From Corynebacterium kutscheri (lineage in GTDB: Bacteria > Actinomycetota > Actinomycetes > Mycobacteriales > Mycobacteriaceae): a stretch of 64,000 bases of DNA. The notes under the pieces are model-generated. The model saw only the letters and a program-made list of their open reading frames with translations. It made no database searches and was not told where the DNA came from. A program made the translations under genes and the position numbers. The stretch's first letter is position 1. Every line of letters starts with the position of its first letter. This document shows, one piece after another, positions 43,172 to 52,660 of the stretch. The DNA lies in contig NZ_CP011312.1 in assembly GCF_000980835.1 (NCBI RefSeq), positions 558,001-622,000 on the forward strand, written 5' to 3'.

Positions 43172-44083
43172 ATGGAGATACGCAGCACGCACTTATATGA
43201 TTTCCCTGATCTTGCGACACAAGCACATCAGCTTCTTGAGGTTGTGGAAGACCACGACGGTACTGCTGCGTTTTCTGAGCAATTTATTTTTGGCATTGAT
43301 GACGCACAGCGCAGGCACAGATATATTATTGCCCTTGATGGACCCCAGCTTGTTGGATTAGCCGCTGATGATGGCGCCACTGTGGAGCTGGCCGTTACCC
43401 CAGCGTATCGACGTCGAAAAGTAGGCACCCAGTTGGTGCGTTCTTTTATGAAGCCACCGTCGGTGTGGGCACACGGAAATCTTTTTGAAGCACAACGTTT
43501 TGCCGATGCACTTAATTTTATAGCTACCCGTGAACTACTCGTTATGACGATCAAAAACCCAGCGCTTATCAATGCCAGTACGTTTACCTTGCCTAAGGGC
43601 TACCAGGTATGCGATCTTGTTGCAGCACAGATGCGGTGTGAAAATATTGAAGACTGCTGGTTAGAAGTGAATAATGAAGCATTTTCTTGGCATCCTGAGC
43701 AAGGCGGCTGGGATAAAGATAGACTGCGTCGTGCCCAAGCTACTGACTGGTTTAACCCACATGATGTGCTTTTTTTGATTGATAATCGTGACACGACGCA
43801 ACCACGGATTGCTGGTTTTCACTGGCTTAAACGTCATGGCAAATTAGCTCAGGCGGAGCTGGGGGAAGTGTACGTGGTAGGACTAGCTGATGCGTATCGT
43901 GGGCAAAAACTTGGTGATCCATTGGTGCGTATGGGATTGGCACATTTGTTAAAAGCTGGGGCACAAGAAATTATTTTGTATGTAGAAGCTGACAATACTC
44001 CGGCAATCAATGCTTATAAACAATTAGGTTTTAGTGTTACCGAACAACACTGTTTATATACTGCAGCGGATCAAACCAGCTAG
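43172..44083 (+). CDS. mshD: Mycothiol synthase
   Basis: A 303-residue protein with two GNAT domains (about residues 1-140 and 150-300). The second is active, with the acetyl-CoA loop GLADAYRGQKLGDPLV and the tail LYVEADNTPAINAYKQLGF. MshD acetylates Cys-GlcN-Ins in the last step of mycothiol synthesis, the main thiol of these bacteria. ATG 43172 is preferred over TTG 43163. It is divergent from the DUF2993 gene, with 24 nt between starts. Confidence 0.92.
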   Translation: MEIRSTHLYDFPDLATQAHQLLEVVEDHDGTAAFSEQFIFGIDDAQRRHRYIIALDGPQLVGLAADDGATVELAVTPAYRRRKVGTQLVRSFMKPPSVWAHGNLFEAQRFADALNFIATRELLVMTIKNPALINASTFTLPKGYQVCDLVAAQMRCENIEDCWLEVNNEAFSWHPEQGGWDKDRLRRAQATDWFNPHDVLFLIDNRDTTQPRIAGFHWLKRHGKLAQAELGEVYVVGLADAYRGQKLGDPLVRMGLAHLLKAGAQEIILYVEADNTPAINAYKQLGFSVTEQHCLYTAADQTS

Positions 44084-44131
44084 TCGAACTACTATTAAGC
44101 AGTAAGAGGATTTTTCACGTAGTCTTGTTAT

Positions 44132-44620
44132 ATGAGTTACACAGTCCCTGGCCTTAATGAAAACGACGCAAAGAAGCTGATCGATAGTCTTCAAGAGCGT
44201 CTTACTGATTACAACGATTTACACCTGATTCTTAAGCATGCACATTGGAATGTTGTTGGTCATAACTTCATTGCAGTCCACGAAATGATTGATCCACAGG
44301 TAGATTTGGTGCGCGGTTATGCAGACGAATTAGCTGAGCGTATCGCTACTTTAGGTGGTTCTCCTATTGGCACTCCGGCCGGACACGTTGCTGACCGTAC
44401 ACCATTGCAGTATCAAACTAACCGTGGTACTGCTCAGGATCATTTGAAAGAGCTTGATCGCGTTTACACCGAGGTCTTAGAGAAGGTCCGTGAGTCGCAA
44501 GGCGAAGCTGGCGAACTCGATGCTATGACTGAGGATCTCTACATTGCTCAAGCTCAGGAAATGGAAAAGTTCCAGTGGTTTGTGCGAGCACATCTTGACG
44601 ACGGACAAGGCAATATTTAG
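44132..44620 (+). CDS. dps: Dps-family ferritin-like DNA-protection protein
   Basis: A 162-residue Dps. The ferroxidase ligands are in LILKHAHWNVVGHNFIAVHE and QVDLVRGYADELAERI, typical of the shared inter-subunit iron site. The C-terminal segment QAQEMEKFQWFVRAHL is the last helix. It oxidises and stores iron and protects DNA from peroxide. The end lacks a long basic tail, so strong DNA binding is doubtful. A terminator follows. Confidence 0.92.
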   Translation: MSYTVPGLNENDAKKLIDSLQERLTDYNDLHLILKHAHWNVVGHNFIAVHEMIDPQVDLVRGYADELAERIATLGGSPIGTPAGHVADRTPLQYQTNRGTAQDHLKELDRVYTEVLEKVRESQGEAGELDAMTEDLYIAQAQEMEKFQWFVRAHLDDGQGNI

Positions 44621-44670
44621 TCCTTATGTCGTTACTATGAGTAAACCTGCTCTATAGAACCGGTATAGAT

Positions 44671-44707
44671 AAGACCTACTGTAAAACTACGGTGGGTCTT
44701 ATTTTTA
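44671..44707 (+). terminator. Terminator after dps
   Basis: A 10-bp stem AAGACCTACT / GGTGGGTCTT (with G-U pairs), followed by ATTTTTA. Confidence 0.75.
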
Positions 44708-44764
44708 CTGCTAATGGCATATTTTTAGGGTAAACAAACTAGGGAAAAGATAAAAACGAGTCTA

Positions 44765-45847
44765 GTGTGTGAAAATATGACTTTCCTTGCTCGTGAACCC
44801 AAAGAGTTTGCTCGTTATGCCCAGCCAGTAGAAGATGTAGATGGTTTCTTGGTAGTTACTACTGCCAAACTGGCTCGGGAGGTTGCGGAAAATCCAGTAA
44901 TTTTTTCTAGCGTTGTTTCGCAACACCTTCAGCTACCCAATGGGCTCGATGGTAAAGAACATACTCAGTTTCGCCAGCTTATTGATCGTTATTTAAGTGA
45001 AGAAGCAATGGCGGGAAAGCAGGTTGCTTTCCAAAAAAGTGCTCACGATGTGGTTGCAGCGGCGCCCCTGGTCTGTGAGGCTATTAGCGTGCTAGGCGAG
45101 CCCTACGCAGTGAAAGCCATGTTGGCGTGGCTGGGCTGGGGAAAAGAATTTGAACAGCGGTTACTCGATTGGGTAGCAGATAATCGTGCGGCAACTCGTA
45201 GCGGTGATGCTCAACGCACCAGTAAGGTTGCCCAAGATTTTGATCAAATTATTATCGACGCACTAGCCAGTGTGGATCCAACTACTGTTACTGCACAATT
45301 GTTTGCTGATCGTAGCCTTGGTCGAGCATTAGAATTCCCAGAAATTGTTTCTATCCTGCGTAATTGGACAGCCGGTGATTTGAGTTCCATGGCGGTCTGC
45401 ATTGGTGTTCTAATGCATGGCTTAGCGGAAAACCCCGCGATACAACATCGTTGGCGTAGTGGAATAAGTAGCACTGAACAAGCGGCCATTATTAATGAAT
45501 TTTTACGTATTGATGACCCCTTCGTTGCTAATCGTCGAGTTGCGCGCACCAAGTGCACCCTAGGGGATAAAGATGTTGCAGTAGGGCAAAAAATTTTGAT
45601 CCACTGGACAGCAGCTAATGCCGAAATAGGTAGTTCTTTTGATGAAGTAGCCCATGCGTCGCAGAACCTTGTGTGGGGAGCAGGACCTCACGCCTGCCCC
45701 GGCAAAGCTCTTTCCTTAATGGAATTATCGATTTTTATTAGCGAGCTTCTTCTTCGATACCAAATTACTTTGTCCGGTCCGCGTACCCGGGAAATCCATC
45801 CTGTTGGTGGGTGGGCAACATTGGGAATAGAGCTGCAACCTATCTAG
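44765..45847 (+). CDS. Cytochrome P450-like protein (short)
   Basis: A 360-residue protein, shorter than typical bacterial P450s (about 400). An I-helix-like RNWTAGDLSSMAVCIG is present, the K-helix E-x-x-R is NEFLRIDDP, and the heme-binding loop is VWGAGPHACPGKAL with the cysteine ligand. The usual Phe of the F-x-x-G-x-H-x-C-x-G loop is Trp here. No ferredoxin or reductase gene is nearby. GTG 44765 is used; ATG 44777 is an alternative. The substrate is unknown. It ends 3 nt from the convergent dus gene. Confidence 0.8.
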   Translation: MCENMTFLAREPKEFARYAQPVEDVDGFLVVTTAKLAREVAENPVIFSSVVSQHLQLPNGLDGKEHTQFRQLIDRYLSEEAMAGKQVAFQKSAHDVVAAAPLVCEAISVLGEPYAVKAMLAWLGWGKEFEQRLLDWVADNRAATRSGDAQRTSKVAQDFDQIIIDALASVDPTTVTAQLFADRSLGRALEFPEIVSILRNWTAGDLSSMAVCIGVLMHGLAENPAIQHRWRSGISSTEQAAIINEFLRIDDPFVANRRVARTKCTLGDKDVAVGQKILIHWTAANAEIGSSFDEVAHASQNLVWGAGPHACPGKALSLMELSIFISELLLRYQITLSGPRTREIHPVGGWATLGIELQPI

Positions 45848-45850
45848 ATT

Positions 45851-46996
45851 TTAACCTCCAGAGTGCATGATTTCTGCGCCCTCTGGTACTGAATCATCCT
45901 CAGGATCATCAAGCCAGCCTTCAGGCAGGACGACTTTTGCCGGTGAACCTTTGCGTCCGCGAGCGCCGTCGGCATCATCGGCTAAAGCCGGTGAATCTGC
46001 CCAGGGAGCAAGTAACTCTTCAAGATTATTAAGGCTAGTTAATCGTGCTAGTCCTGCGCGAAGCTGTCCGCCGACGGGAAAACCACGCAGATACCAACCC
46101 ATATGTTTGCGTAGATCACGGCAGCCTTTTTGCTCGCCATCATGAGCGACAAGCAATTCTGCATGGCGATAAATAATTTTGGTGACTTCGCCTAACGTAG
46201 GCGCAGCAGGAATCGGTTGACCACGTAGGGCAGCAGAAAGTTCGGCAAAAAGCCAGGGACGTCCCAAACAACCACGACCAACTACCACACCATCGCAGCC
46301 AGTTTCTTCCATCATCTTTTTAGCATCGGTAGCTTTGAAAATATCACCATTACCTAAAACAGGAATACCAGTATGAGCAAGATGCTCTTTTAACCGGGTG
46401 ATTTCTTGCCAATCGGCTGCGCCAGAATAACGTTGAGCTGCGGTACGCGCATGAAGCGCTACTGCAGCAGCGCCTTCTTCTACCGCAATACGCCCAGCAT
46501 CAAGGTGAGTATGGTGTTCATCATCAATACCTACTCGGAATTTCACCGTTACCGGAATATCTGTGCCCTCGGTGGCTTTGACTGCAGCGGCAATAATATT
46601 GCCAAAAAGCCGGCGCTTATAAGGCAAAGCTGAACCACCACCTTTTCGGGTCACCTTAGGCACTGGACAGCCGAAATTCATATCAATATGATCGGCCATA
46701 TTTTCATCGACGATCTTTTTTGTCGCAAGGTAGGTGTACTTGGGATCAGTGGTATAAAGCTGCATCGATCGCGGTGATTCTGATGCATCAAAGGCAGTCA
46801 TATGTAGCGTTTTCTCATTGCCTTCATGCAGTGCACGAGCAGTAATCATTTCGCAGACATATAGACCAGAAACCGTACCGGTTTTAGCTATTTCTTGTTC
46901 GCGGCATAGTAAGCGAAAAGGCATATTTGTTACCCCAGCCATAGGGGCAAGAACAACAGGCGAAGGCAGGGTTAGCGAACCGATACTTAAACTCAC
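45851..46996 (-). CDS. dus: tRNA-dihydrouridine synthase
   Basis: A 381-residue flavoenzyme from GTG 46996 (SLSIGSLTLPSPVVLAPMAG); the longer frame to 47137 adds 47 residues with no family support. Motifs are LAPMAGVTNMPFRLLC, CEMITARAL, and MNFGCPVPKVTRKGGGSAL with the catalytic Cys, then NGDIFKATDA. It reduces uridines in the D-loop of tRNA. The C-terminal extension (VVLPEGWLDDPEDDSVPEG) is acidic and typical of actinobacteria. Confidence 0.9.
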   Translation of the reverse strand: MSLSIGSLTLPSPVVLAPMAGVTNMPFRLLCREQEIAKTGTVSGLYVCEMITARALHEGNEKTLHMTAFDASESPRSMQLYTTDPKYTYLATKKIVDENMADHIDMNFGCPVPKVTRKGGGSALPYKRRLFGNIIAAAVKATEGTDIPVTVKFRVGIDDEHHTHLDAGRIAVEEGAAAVALHARTAAQRYSGAADWQEITRLKEHLAHTGIPVLGNGDIFKATDAKKMMEETGCDGVVVGRGCLGRPWLFAELSAALRGQPIPAAPTLGEVTKIIYRHAELLVAHDGEQKGCRDLRKHMGWYLRGFPVGGQLRAGLARLTSLNNLEELLAPWADSPALADDADGARGRKGSPAKVVLPEGWLDDPEDDSVPEGAEIMHSGG

Positions 46997-47379
46997 CTGA
47001 CTTATTGTTCCTGCAAAAGTGATGAGGGGCAAGCCGTAGCGTAGAGCGTCGCTTAGCGCGGTAAAAATAAAGATTTTCGCCCCTAAACGGGTGAAAAATG
47101 AGGTGTCTTGTGTACTACATTTTTGCCTTTTTATCATTTTATTTATGACTATGACATGGGATAACAGTTATTTATCGGGCTGCTCTATTGCATGTTTTGG
47201 ATAAAGATGCAATATCGGAAACGTAGTTGGCCACATTTTGGGGGAACATGCGCTAACGTGGTCTCCGTAACTTAATGGTGAATATTTATCAGTTGTCTCA
47301 TTTTAGATGGCAGGTAATACCACCCGATATTTTTGTCTGCGGTTGTTATAACTGCGCGGAAATCCACTGAGGAGAATGA

Positions 47380-48894
47380 ATGTCTGATCGTATTGCGAAT
47401 GCCCAATTGCGTGGCAAGGTAATGTCCGCAGATGAGGCTGCACAATTTGTTAACAACGGCGATAATGTCGGAATCTCTGGTTTTACCGGCGCAGGTTATC
47501 CAAAGGTGTTGCCTCTTGCTATTGCCGAGCGAGCAAAGCAAATGCATGCCCGTGGTGAGCAGTACCGGATTGGTCTATTTACCGGTGCTTCCACCGCTCC
47601 AGATTGCGATGGTGTGCTTGCCGAAGCAGACGCCATTAGTTTCCGTACTCCTTATCAATCTGATCCAATCTTGCGCGCCAAGATTAATGAGGGAACCATT
47701 GACTATGCTGACTACCACCTTTCTGAGTCTGGTATATATGTTGAGCAGGGTTTCTTTGGGCCAATGAATGTCGCCATTGTTGAGGCTGTACGTATTACTG
47801 AAGAGGGGCACCTTATTCCTTCTTCATCCATTGGTAACAATGTGGAATACCTTGACAATGCTGAGAAGATCATCATTGAGGTGAATTCTTGGCAGTCTCT
47901 TGAGCTTGAGGGCATGGCAGATATTTATCGCATTAATCGGTTGCCAAATCGTCAGCCTATCCCAATTGTTGAGGCTGGTCAGCGCGTTGGTACTCCGTAT
48001 ATCGATATTGATCTAGCTAAGGTGGTTGCTGTTGTCGAAACCGATGCACCGGATCGTAATGCGCCATTTAAGCCAATCGATGACCAATCACGTCAGATTG
48101 CTGCACACTTCCTTGATTTCCTAGAAGGCGAAGTTTCCGCCGGTCGGCTCAGCTACGACGGTTATGTTATGCAGTCGGGTGTAGGTAATGTTCCTAATGC
48201 TGTGATGGCCGGCTTGCTTGATTCCAAGTTTGAGAATATTCAGGCCTACACCGAAGTTATCCAAGATGGCATGGTAGATCTTATCGATGCCGGCAAGATG
48301 TCGGTTGCATCTGCAACATCTTTCTCCTTATCACCTGAGTATGCAGAGCGGATGAATAAAGAAGCTTCGCGGTACCGTGAATCCATCATCTTGCGACCAC
48401 AGCAGATTTCCAACCACCCGGAGGTTGTGCGTCGACTTGGATTGATTGCGACAAATGGTTTGATTGAGGCGGATATTTACGGCAATGTCAACTCCACTAA
48501 TGTCACTGGTTCTCGCATTATGAATGGTGTAGGTGGTTCTGCGGACTTCACCCGTAATGCCTTCATCTCCTCATTTATCACCCCGTCTGATGCTAAAGGT
48601 GGTCTGATTTCTGCAATCGTTCCTATGGTTTCTCACGTGGATCATACGGAGCAGGACGTTAAAGTCGTTATTACAGAATATGGTTACGCTGACTTACGTG
48701 GTTTAGCACCACGTCAGCGTGCCGAAAAGATTATCGCTATTGCACACCCAGATTACCGTCCACTTTTGCAGGACTACTACGATCGTGCATTGGCTTATGC
48801 GCAGGAAAAGAAGATCATGCAGACACCACACCTTTTGGGCGAGGCATTAAGCTTCCATCAGCGGTTCCAAGAAACCGGTTCGATGAAGAAATAA
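47380..48894 (+). CDS. actA: Succinyl-CoA:acetate CoA-transferase (ActA/Cat1-like)
   Basis: A 504-residue CoA transferase/acetyl-CoA hydrolase family protein. MSADEAAQFVNNGDNVGISGF at the N-terminus, RIMNGVGGSADFTRNAF near residue 385, and ITEYGYADLRGLAPRQRA near the end are conserved. C. glutamicum ActA (cg2840) activates acetate with succinyl-CoA. GGAGAATGA precedes the start. A G5 run at 47240-47244, about 140 nt upstream, resembles RamA-type sites, but there is only one. A terminator follows. Confidence 0.88.
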   Translation: MSDRIANAQLRGKVMSADEAAQFVNNGDNVGISGFTGAGYPKVLPLAIAERAKQMHARGEQYRIGLFTGASTAPDCDGVLAEADAISFRTPYQSDPILRAKINEGTIDYADYHLSESGIYVEQGFFGPMNVAIVEAVRITEEGHLIPSSSIGNNVEYLDNAEKIIIEVNSWQSLELEGMADIYRINRLPNRQPIPIVEAGQRVGTPYIDIDLAKVVAVVETDAPDRNAPFKPIDDQSRQIAAHFLDFLEGEVSAGRLSYDGYVMQSGVGNVPNAVMAGLLDSKFENIQAYTEVIQDGMVDLIDAGKMSVASATSFSLSPEYAERMNKEASRYRESIILRPQQISNHPEVVRRLGLIATNGLIEADIYGNVNSTNVTGSRIMNGVGGSADFTRNAFISSFITPSDAKGGLISAIVPMVSHVDHTEQDVKVVITEYGYADLRGLAPRQRAEKIIAIAHPDYRPLLQDYYDRALAYAQEKKIMQTPHLLGEALSFHQRFQETGSMKK

Positions 48895-48918
48895 TCGTCG
48901 TCAGTGATTAAAAGGTTT

Positions 48919-48957
48919 ACTCTCTAGCACAGTGCCGCTGAGCTAGAGAGTTTTCTT
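48919..48957 (+). terminator. Terminator after actA
   Basis: A 10-bp stem ACTCTCTAGC / GCTAGAGAGT, followed by TTTCTTT. Confidence 0.8.
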
Positions 48958-49519
48958 TATAAAGCTTTAACTAGTTACATTTTTGCAAAAGCAGATGTTT
49001 TATGACAGGTGGTTTAAAAAAATAGCTTTTAAGGTGGGGTCGCTGAGAAAGTGGCAACTCAACCTACTTTTATAAGCGGATAGCTATTGATTAAGAGCTT
49101 TGATTAAAAGTAAGCAGGGTACTGGTTGATATGGATAATTATTAGAGCTGATGCCTTAACACTCATGGTGCGTTTTTGTGTGAAGTGTTTTGCTTACGCG
49201 CAACAAGAAGGTTCGTTCGTACTTTAGTTCGCTATTTATGGGGAAACTTTTCTAGCGAAATAATGTAGGAAGTTTTTGGTGCTGATCATTGGTTCATTCT
49301 GAGCTTAATCTTGGGTGATGGGTAGGCAGGGGTAAGAACCACTAAATCACAGGTGTAAGAGTGTGCTGCGAAAACTAGAAGATTCTATTTTTTTAACTAG
49401 TGCCAGGGAAACTTTTACTCTGATCCCTCTGTGAAAAATAGGTTTTAAGCTGGGATAATAGAAAAGAACGGGGTGGGGTTTGTATATCTTGGCTACGCTA
49501 GTCTAATATTATGCCCGTT
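48958..49519. other. Intergenic region before the tRNA cluster
   Basis: About 560 nt without a credible gene or strong hairpin. The promoter of the tRNA-Lys gene lies near its right end, where TAATAT (about 49503-49508) could be a -10 box. Confidence 0.4.
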
Positions 49520-49592
49520 GGGCCTTTAGCTCAGTTGGTAGAGCTACGGACTTTTAATCCGCAGGTCCCGGGTTCGAGCCCCGGAGGGCCCA
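49520..49592 (+). tRNA. tRNA-Lys (anticodon TTT)
   Basis: The acceptor arms GGGCCTT and AGGGCCC pair (one G-U). The loop ACTTTTAAT carries TTT, and the T-arm GGGTTCGAGCCCC is intact. CCA is not encoded. Confidence 0.95.
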
Positions 49593-49872
49593 CAATTGCT
49601 CCCCCGCCATAGATGGTGGGGGAGTTTTTTGTGTTTATGGCAAAAGTAAACAGTTAAGGGGCAGCAGTCGGCTTTGTGCCACAGTTATTTCTTACGCGGC
49701 GGCAAATAAAAATTAGTGGATAGTTTTTGGGGAAAGATTAAGAAAATGAATTTTACGGTTGGATGTGTCTGTAGGTGGATGTAGAAAATAGACATTAAGC
49801 ATTGGTTTTGTATTTATTGTGAAATCGCGTATAGTTCTTTCCAGTGCTTGAGCCAAGCGCTTGAGTTGCAAA

Positions 49873-49945
<73 letters not shown>

Positions 49946-49988
49946 CTGGCTGACGCCGCCTTTTTGGCGTTAGGTCATAAATAAATAC

Positions 49989-50062
49989 GGCCCTGTGGCG
50001 CAGTTGGTTAGCGCGCCGCCCTGTCACGGCGGAGGTCGCGGGTTCAAGTCCCGTCAGGGTCG
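49989..50062 (+). tRNA. tRNA-Asp (anticodon GTC), copy 1
   Basis: The acceptor arms GGCCCTG and CAGGGTC pair. The loop CCTGTCACG contains GTC. The sequence is identical to copy 2. Confidence 0.95.
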
Positions 50063-50243
50063 CAGATAGTAAGCGTTGAAGCAGATAGGTGCTTTAACGC
50101 TTATTTTTTTATTTTTGCCAATGAGAAATATGACGTCTTTTTATTTTGTGAAATTTCGGTTGTAACCAGCTGATTTGCCAGTATTTAAAAGGCTCTGTAA
50201 AGTATCCACTCGTTGCAAGGGAAACTTTGAAACGCCTTTATGA

Positions 50244-50317
50244 GGCCCTGTGGCGCAGTTGGTTAGCGCGCCGCCCTGTCACGGCGGAGGTCGCGGGTTC
50301 AAGTCCCGTCAGGGTCG
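50244..50317 (+). tRNA. tRNA-Asp (anticodon GTC), copy 2
   Basis: Identical to the tRNA-Asp 255 nt upstream; flanks differ, so it is a local gene duplication of the tRNA unit only. Confidence 0.95.
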
Positions 50318-50351
50318 CATGATTAGAAATGTTTCGGCATTTTTGATCTGT

Positions 50352-50427
50352 GGCGCGGTAGCTCAGTCGGTAGAGCGTCCGCCTGAAAAGTGGAAGGTCA
50401 CCAGTTCGATCCTGGTCCGTGCCACCA
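50352..50427 (+). tRNA. tRNA-Phe (anticodon GAA)
   Basis: The acceptor arms GGCGCGG and CCGTGCC pair. The loop CCTGAAAAG contains GAA. The terminal CCA is encoded (50425-50427), unlike in the four other tRNAs of this cluster. Confidence 0.95.
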
Positions 50428-50434
50428 TATTAGA

Positions 50435-50469
50435 AACCGGCACCTACGTGGGTAGGTGCCGGTTTTTTA
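50435..50469 (+). terminator. Terminator of the tRNA cluster
   Basis: Stem AACCGGCACCTA / TAGGTGCCGGTT with a short loop, followed by TTTTA. Confidence 0.9.
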
Positions 50470-50583
50470 TTTGATTAAGGTGAATTAAACCGAAACACAC
50501 TTTGGGCGTAGCTGCGCGGAGAAAATATTTCAGCAGAGTATGTATCAAGGATGTACTATGGCCGCATGGGAGAGGAAAAAACC

Positions 50584-50862
50584 ATGTCAGAAATTATTCA
50601 TGATGCCGATAAACACCGTTTTCTACTTCGATTAGACACTGTTACTGCCGGGTTTGCTGATTATCGTATGCGTGGTGATGAGGTTCGTATTTTTTACCAT
50701 ACGGTTATCCATCCAGAGTTTCGTGGCCGTGGTTTAAGTAAAACGCTTATTCAGGCGGCTCTTGAGAATACTCGGGTAGCTGGATTAAAAGTTGTGCCAA
50801 CCTGTTCAGCAGTGGCTGCTTTTATGGAAAAAGATCCACAGTATAACGATATCCGTGCTTGA
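50584..50862 (+). CDS. Small GNAT-type N-acetyltransferase
   Basis: A 92-residue protein from ATG 50584 (MSEIIHDADKHRFLLRLD), preceded by GAGAGG; the frame to 50551 adds eleven residues. The acetyl-CoA loop is HPEFRGRGLSKTLIQAALEN. CSAVAAFMEKDPQYNDI at the end matches the minimal YjdJ/NATD1-like GNAT domain. The substrate is unknown. C. glutamicum has a similar gene next to cysE. Confidence 0.85.
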   Translation: MSEIIHDADKHRFLLRLDTVTAGFADYRMRGDEVRIFYHTVIHPEFRGRGLSKTLIQAALENTRVAGLKVVPTCSAVAAFMEKDPQYNDIRA

Positions 50863-50920
50863 GAGTGCTAATAAAAGCTAAATGTATTGCATGCGCACAA
50901 GTGAAAAGACATATTAATAA

Positions 50921-50969
50921 ATGCCTCTGGGCAAGCGATGGTAGGACACATAAGCTTGCCTAGGGGCAT
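50921..50969. terminator. Bidirectional terminator between the GNAT gene and cysE
   Basis: A 16-bp stem ATGCCTCTGGGCAAGC / GCTTGCCTAGGGGCAT including two G-U pairs, between convergent genes. Confidence 0.7.
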
Positions 50970-51000
50970 AAGGTGTAAGAAAGAAGTGCGCTAAATATAG

Positions 51001-51564
51001 CTAAATATAGTAGTCCGGATCGACCAATTTAATTTTTTCGCCAGCTTTGCGCGGACGTACCTGCGCTGGGATACCTACGGCAATGTGCTCGGCAGGAACA
51101 TCTTTGGTAACTACTGCATTTGCACCTACTGAGCTTCCGGCACCGATGGTGATTGGTCCTAAAATTTTTGCTCCAGCACCAATAGTGACACCGTCTTCTA
51201 AAGTGGGGTGCCGCTTGGTCTGGGTAAGTACTTGTCCTCCTAAGGTCACTCCGTGGTACAGCATGACTCCGTCGCCAATTTCCGCGGTTTCTCCGATAAC
51301 AATCCCCATACCATGGTCAATAAAAAAGCGACGCCCAATGGTTGCACCAGGGTGGATCTCAATACCAGTAAAAAATCGGGTTAGTTGAGCTAATACGCGA
51401 GCTAGGCCGCGATGTCCACGTAGCCAGAGCCAGTGAGATATACGGTGTACCCAAATGGCATGAAGACCAGAATAGACGATGGCGTTTTCAATATCGCCAC
51501 GTGCAGCAGGATCATGATCGCGTGCATTAGCAAGGTCTTCGCGGATCATTGAAAAGAAGTTCAT
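51001..51564 (-). CDS. cysE: Serine O-acetyltransferase
   Basis: A 187-residue protein of the short EpsC/CysE type. Left-handed beta-helix hexapeptides are seen at [41 protein letters not shown] and [20 protein letters not shown]. The C-terminal tail ending DPDYYI can enter the cysteine synthase active site, as in the known complex. It makes O-acetylserine from serine and acetyl-CoA. It lies 160 nt downstream of cysK on the same strand, separated by a terminator. Confidence 0.93.
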   Translation of the reverse strand: MNFFSMIREDLANARDHDPAARGDIENAIVYSGLHAIWVHRISHWLWLRGHRGLARVLAQLTRFFTGIEIHPGATIGRRFFIDHGMGIVIGETAEIGDGVMLYHGVTLGGQVLTQTKRHPTLEDGVTIGAGAKILGPITIGAGSSVGANAVVTKDVPAEHIAVGIPAQVRPRKAGEKIKLVDPDYYI

Positions 51565-51675
51565 ATTTATGGAGCCTATCAGTAGGCATGCTTATATAGG
51601 GTAGAGGCAGATGGTGAATAAAAAAATAATAAATGATGATGTGAGAGATTTAAACCGGGTGTTATGAATAAAAAA

Positions 51676-51704
51676 CTCCGTTATCTATTTAATAGATAAC
51701 GGAG
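51676..51704 (-). terminator. Terminator after cysK
   Basis: On the minus strand the perfect stem CTCCGTTATCTATT is followed by TTTTTTATTC. Confidence 0.85.
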
Positions 51705-51724
51705 GAAACAAGAAAGTAGAAAGA

Positions 51725-52660
51725 TTAGTCGCGGATGTCTTCGTATAGAACGGTAGAGATATAGCGTTCACCGAAATCTGGAATTACCGTAACAATGGTT
51801 TTTCCTGCGTTTTCTGGGCGTGCGGCGAGTTCAAGAGCAGCTTTGATATTCGCACCGGCGGAAATACCACCGAGAATACCTTCTTTCGTACCAAGCTCGC
51901 GCGAGGTTGCGATAGCGTCCTCATTAGTTACCGTGAGAACTTCTTCGTAGATTTTCTGGTTGAGTACTTCTGGAATGAAGTTAGCGCCGAGACCTTGAAT
52001 TTTGTGTGGACCAGCTTTACCCGTAGTTAGCAGCGGAGAGGCTGCTGGTTCGACAGCATAAATCTTGATCTCTGGGTTATATTTCTTTAGGGTGTCGCCA
52101 GCACCAGTGATGGTTCCACCAGTACCAATACCGGCAACAAAAATGTCGATATTGCCATCGGTATCGGCCCATATTTCCTCACCGGTGGTTTTACGGTGAA
52201 TTTCAGGATTAGCGGCATTAGCAAATTGACGAGCCAAGATAGCGCCTTCACGTTCTTGAACAATCTCATTGGCTTTGTCTACGGCACCTTGCATACCTGC
52301 AGCACCGGGAGTGAGTATAATTTCTGCACCGTATGCCCGTAGGATAACGCGACGTTCCACTGACATGGTTTCTGGCATGGTCAGTACTACGTTGTATCCC
52401 TTGGCTGCACCAGCAAGTGCAAGGGCAATACCGGTGTTACCAGATGTTGCTTCCACGATGGTACCACCTGGGATTAGTTCCCCGGATGCTTCTGCTGCTT
52501 CAATAATTGCCTTGCCAATACGATCTTTGACGGAGTTGGCAGGGTTAAAGAATTCAATTTTGGCCAGAACAGTTGCTGCTAAACCTTCGCTAAGGCGATT
52601 GATACGCACTAGTGGGGTGCCACCGACAGTATCAAGGATATTGTTATAAACGTTGGACAT
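51725..52660 (-). CDS. cysK: O-acetylserine sulfhydrylase (cysteine synthase)
   Basis: A 311-residue PLP enzyme. The PLP lysine is Lys45 in NPANSVKDRIGKAI. EATSGNTGIALALAGAAKGY is the substrate loop, and GTGGTITGAG binds the cofactor phosphate. It makes cysteine from O-acetylserine and sulfide. The gene is followed by cysE and divergent from ramA, as in C. glutamicum. Confidence 0.95.
   Translation of the reverse strand: MSNVYNNILDTVGGTPLVRINRLSEGLAATVLAKIEFFNPANSVKDRIGKAIIEAAEASGELIPGGTIVEATSGNTGIALALAGAAKGYNVVLTMPETMSVERRVILRAYGAEIILTPGAAGMQGAVDKANEIVQEREGAILARQFANAANPEIHRKTTGEEIWADTDGNIDIFVAGIGTGGTITGAGDTLKKYNPEIKIYAVEPAASPLLTTGKAGPHKIQGLGANFIPEVLNQKIYEEVLTVTNEDAIATSRELGTKEGILGGISAGANIKAALELAARPENAGKTIVTVIPDFGERYISTVLYEDIRD

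Noticed and set aside
46997..47137. A 47-residue N-terminal extension of Dus
   Set aside because: It does not resemble the family, and GTG 46996 gives the normal N-terminus.
50250..50474. A 74-codon open frame on the plus strand
   Set aside because: It runs through tRNA-Asp and tRNA-Phe and their terminator; it is a chance frame in RNA genes.
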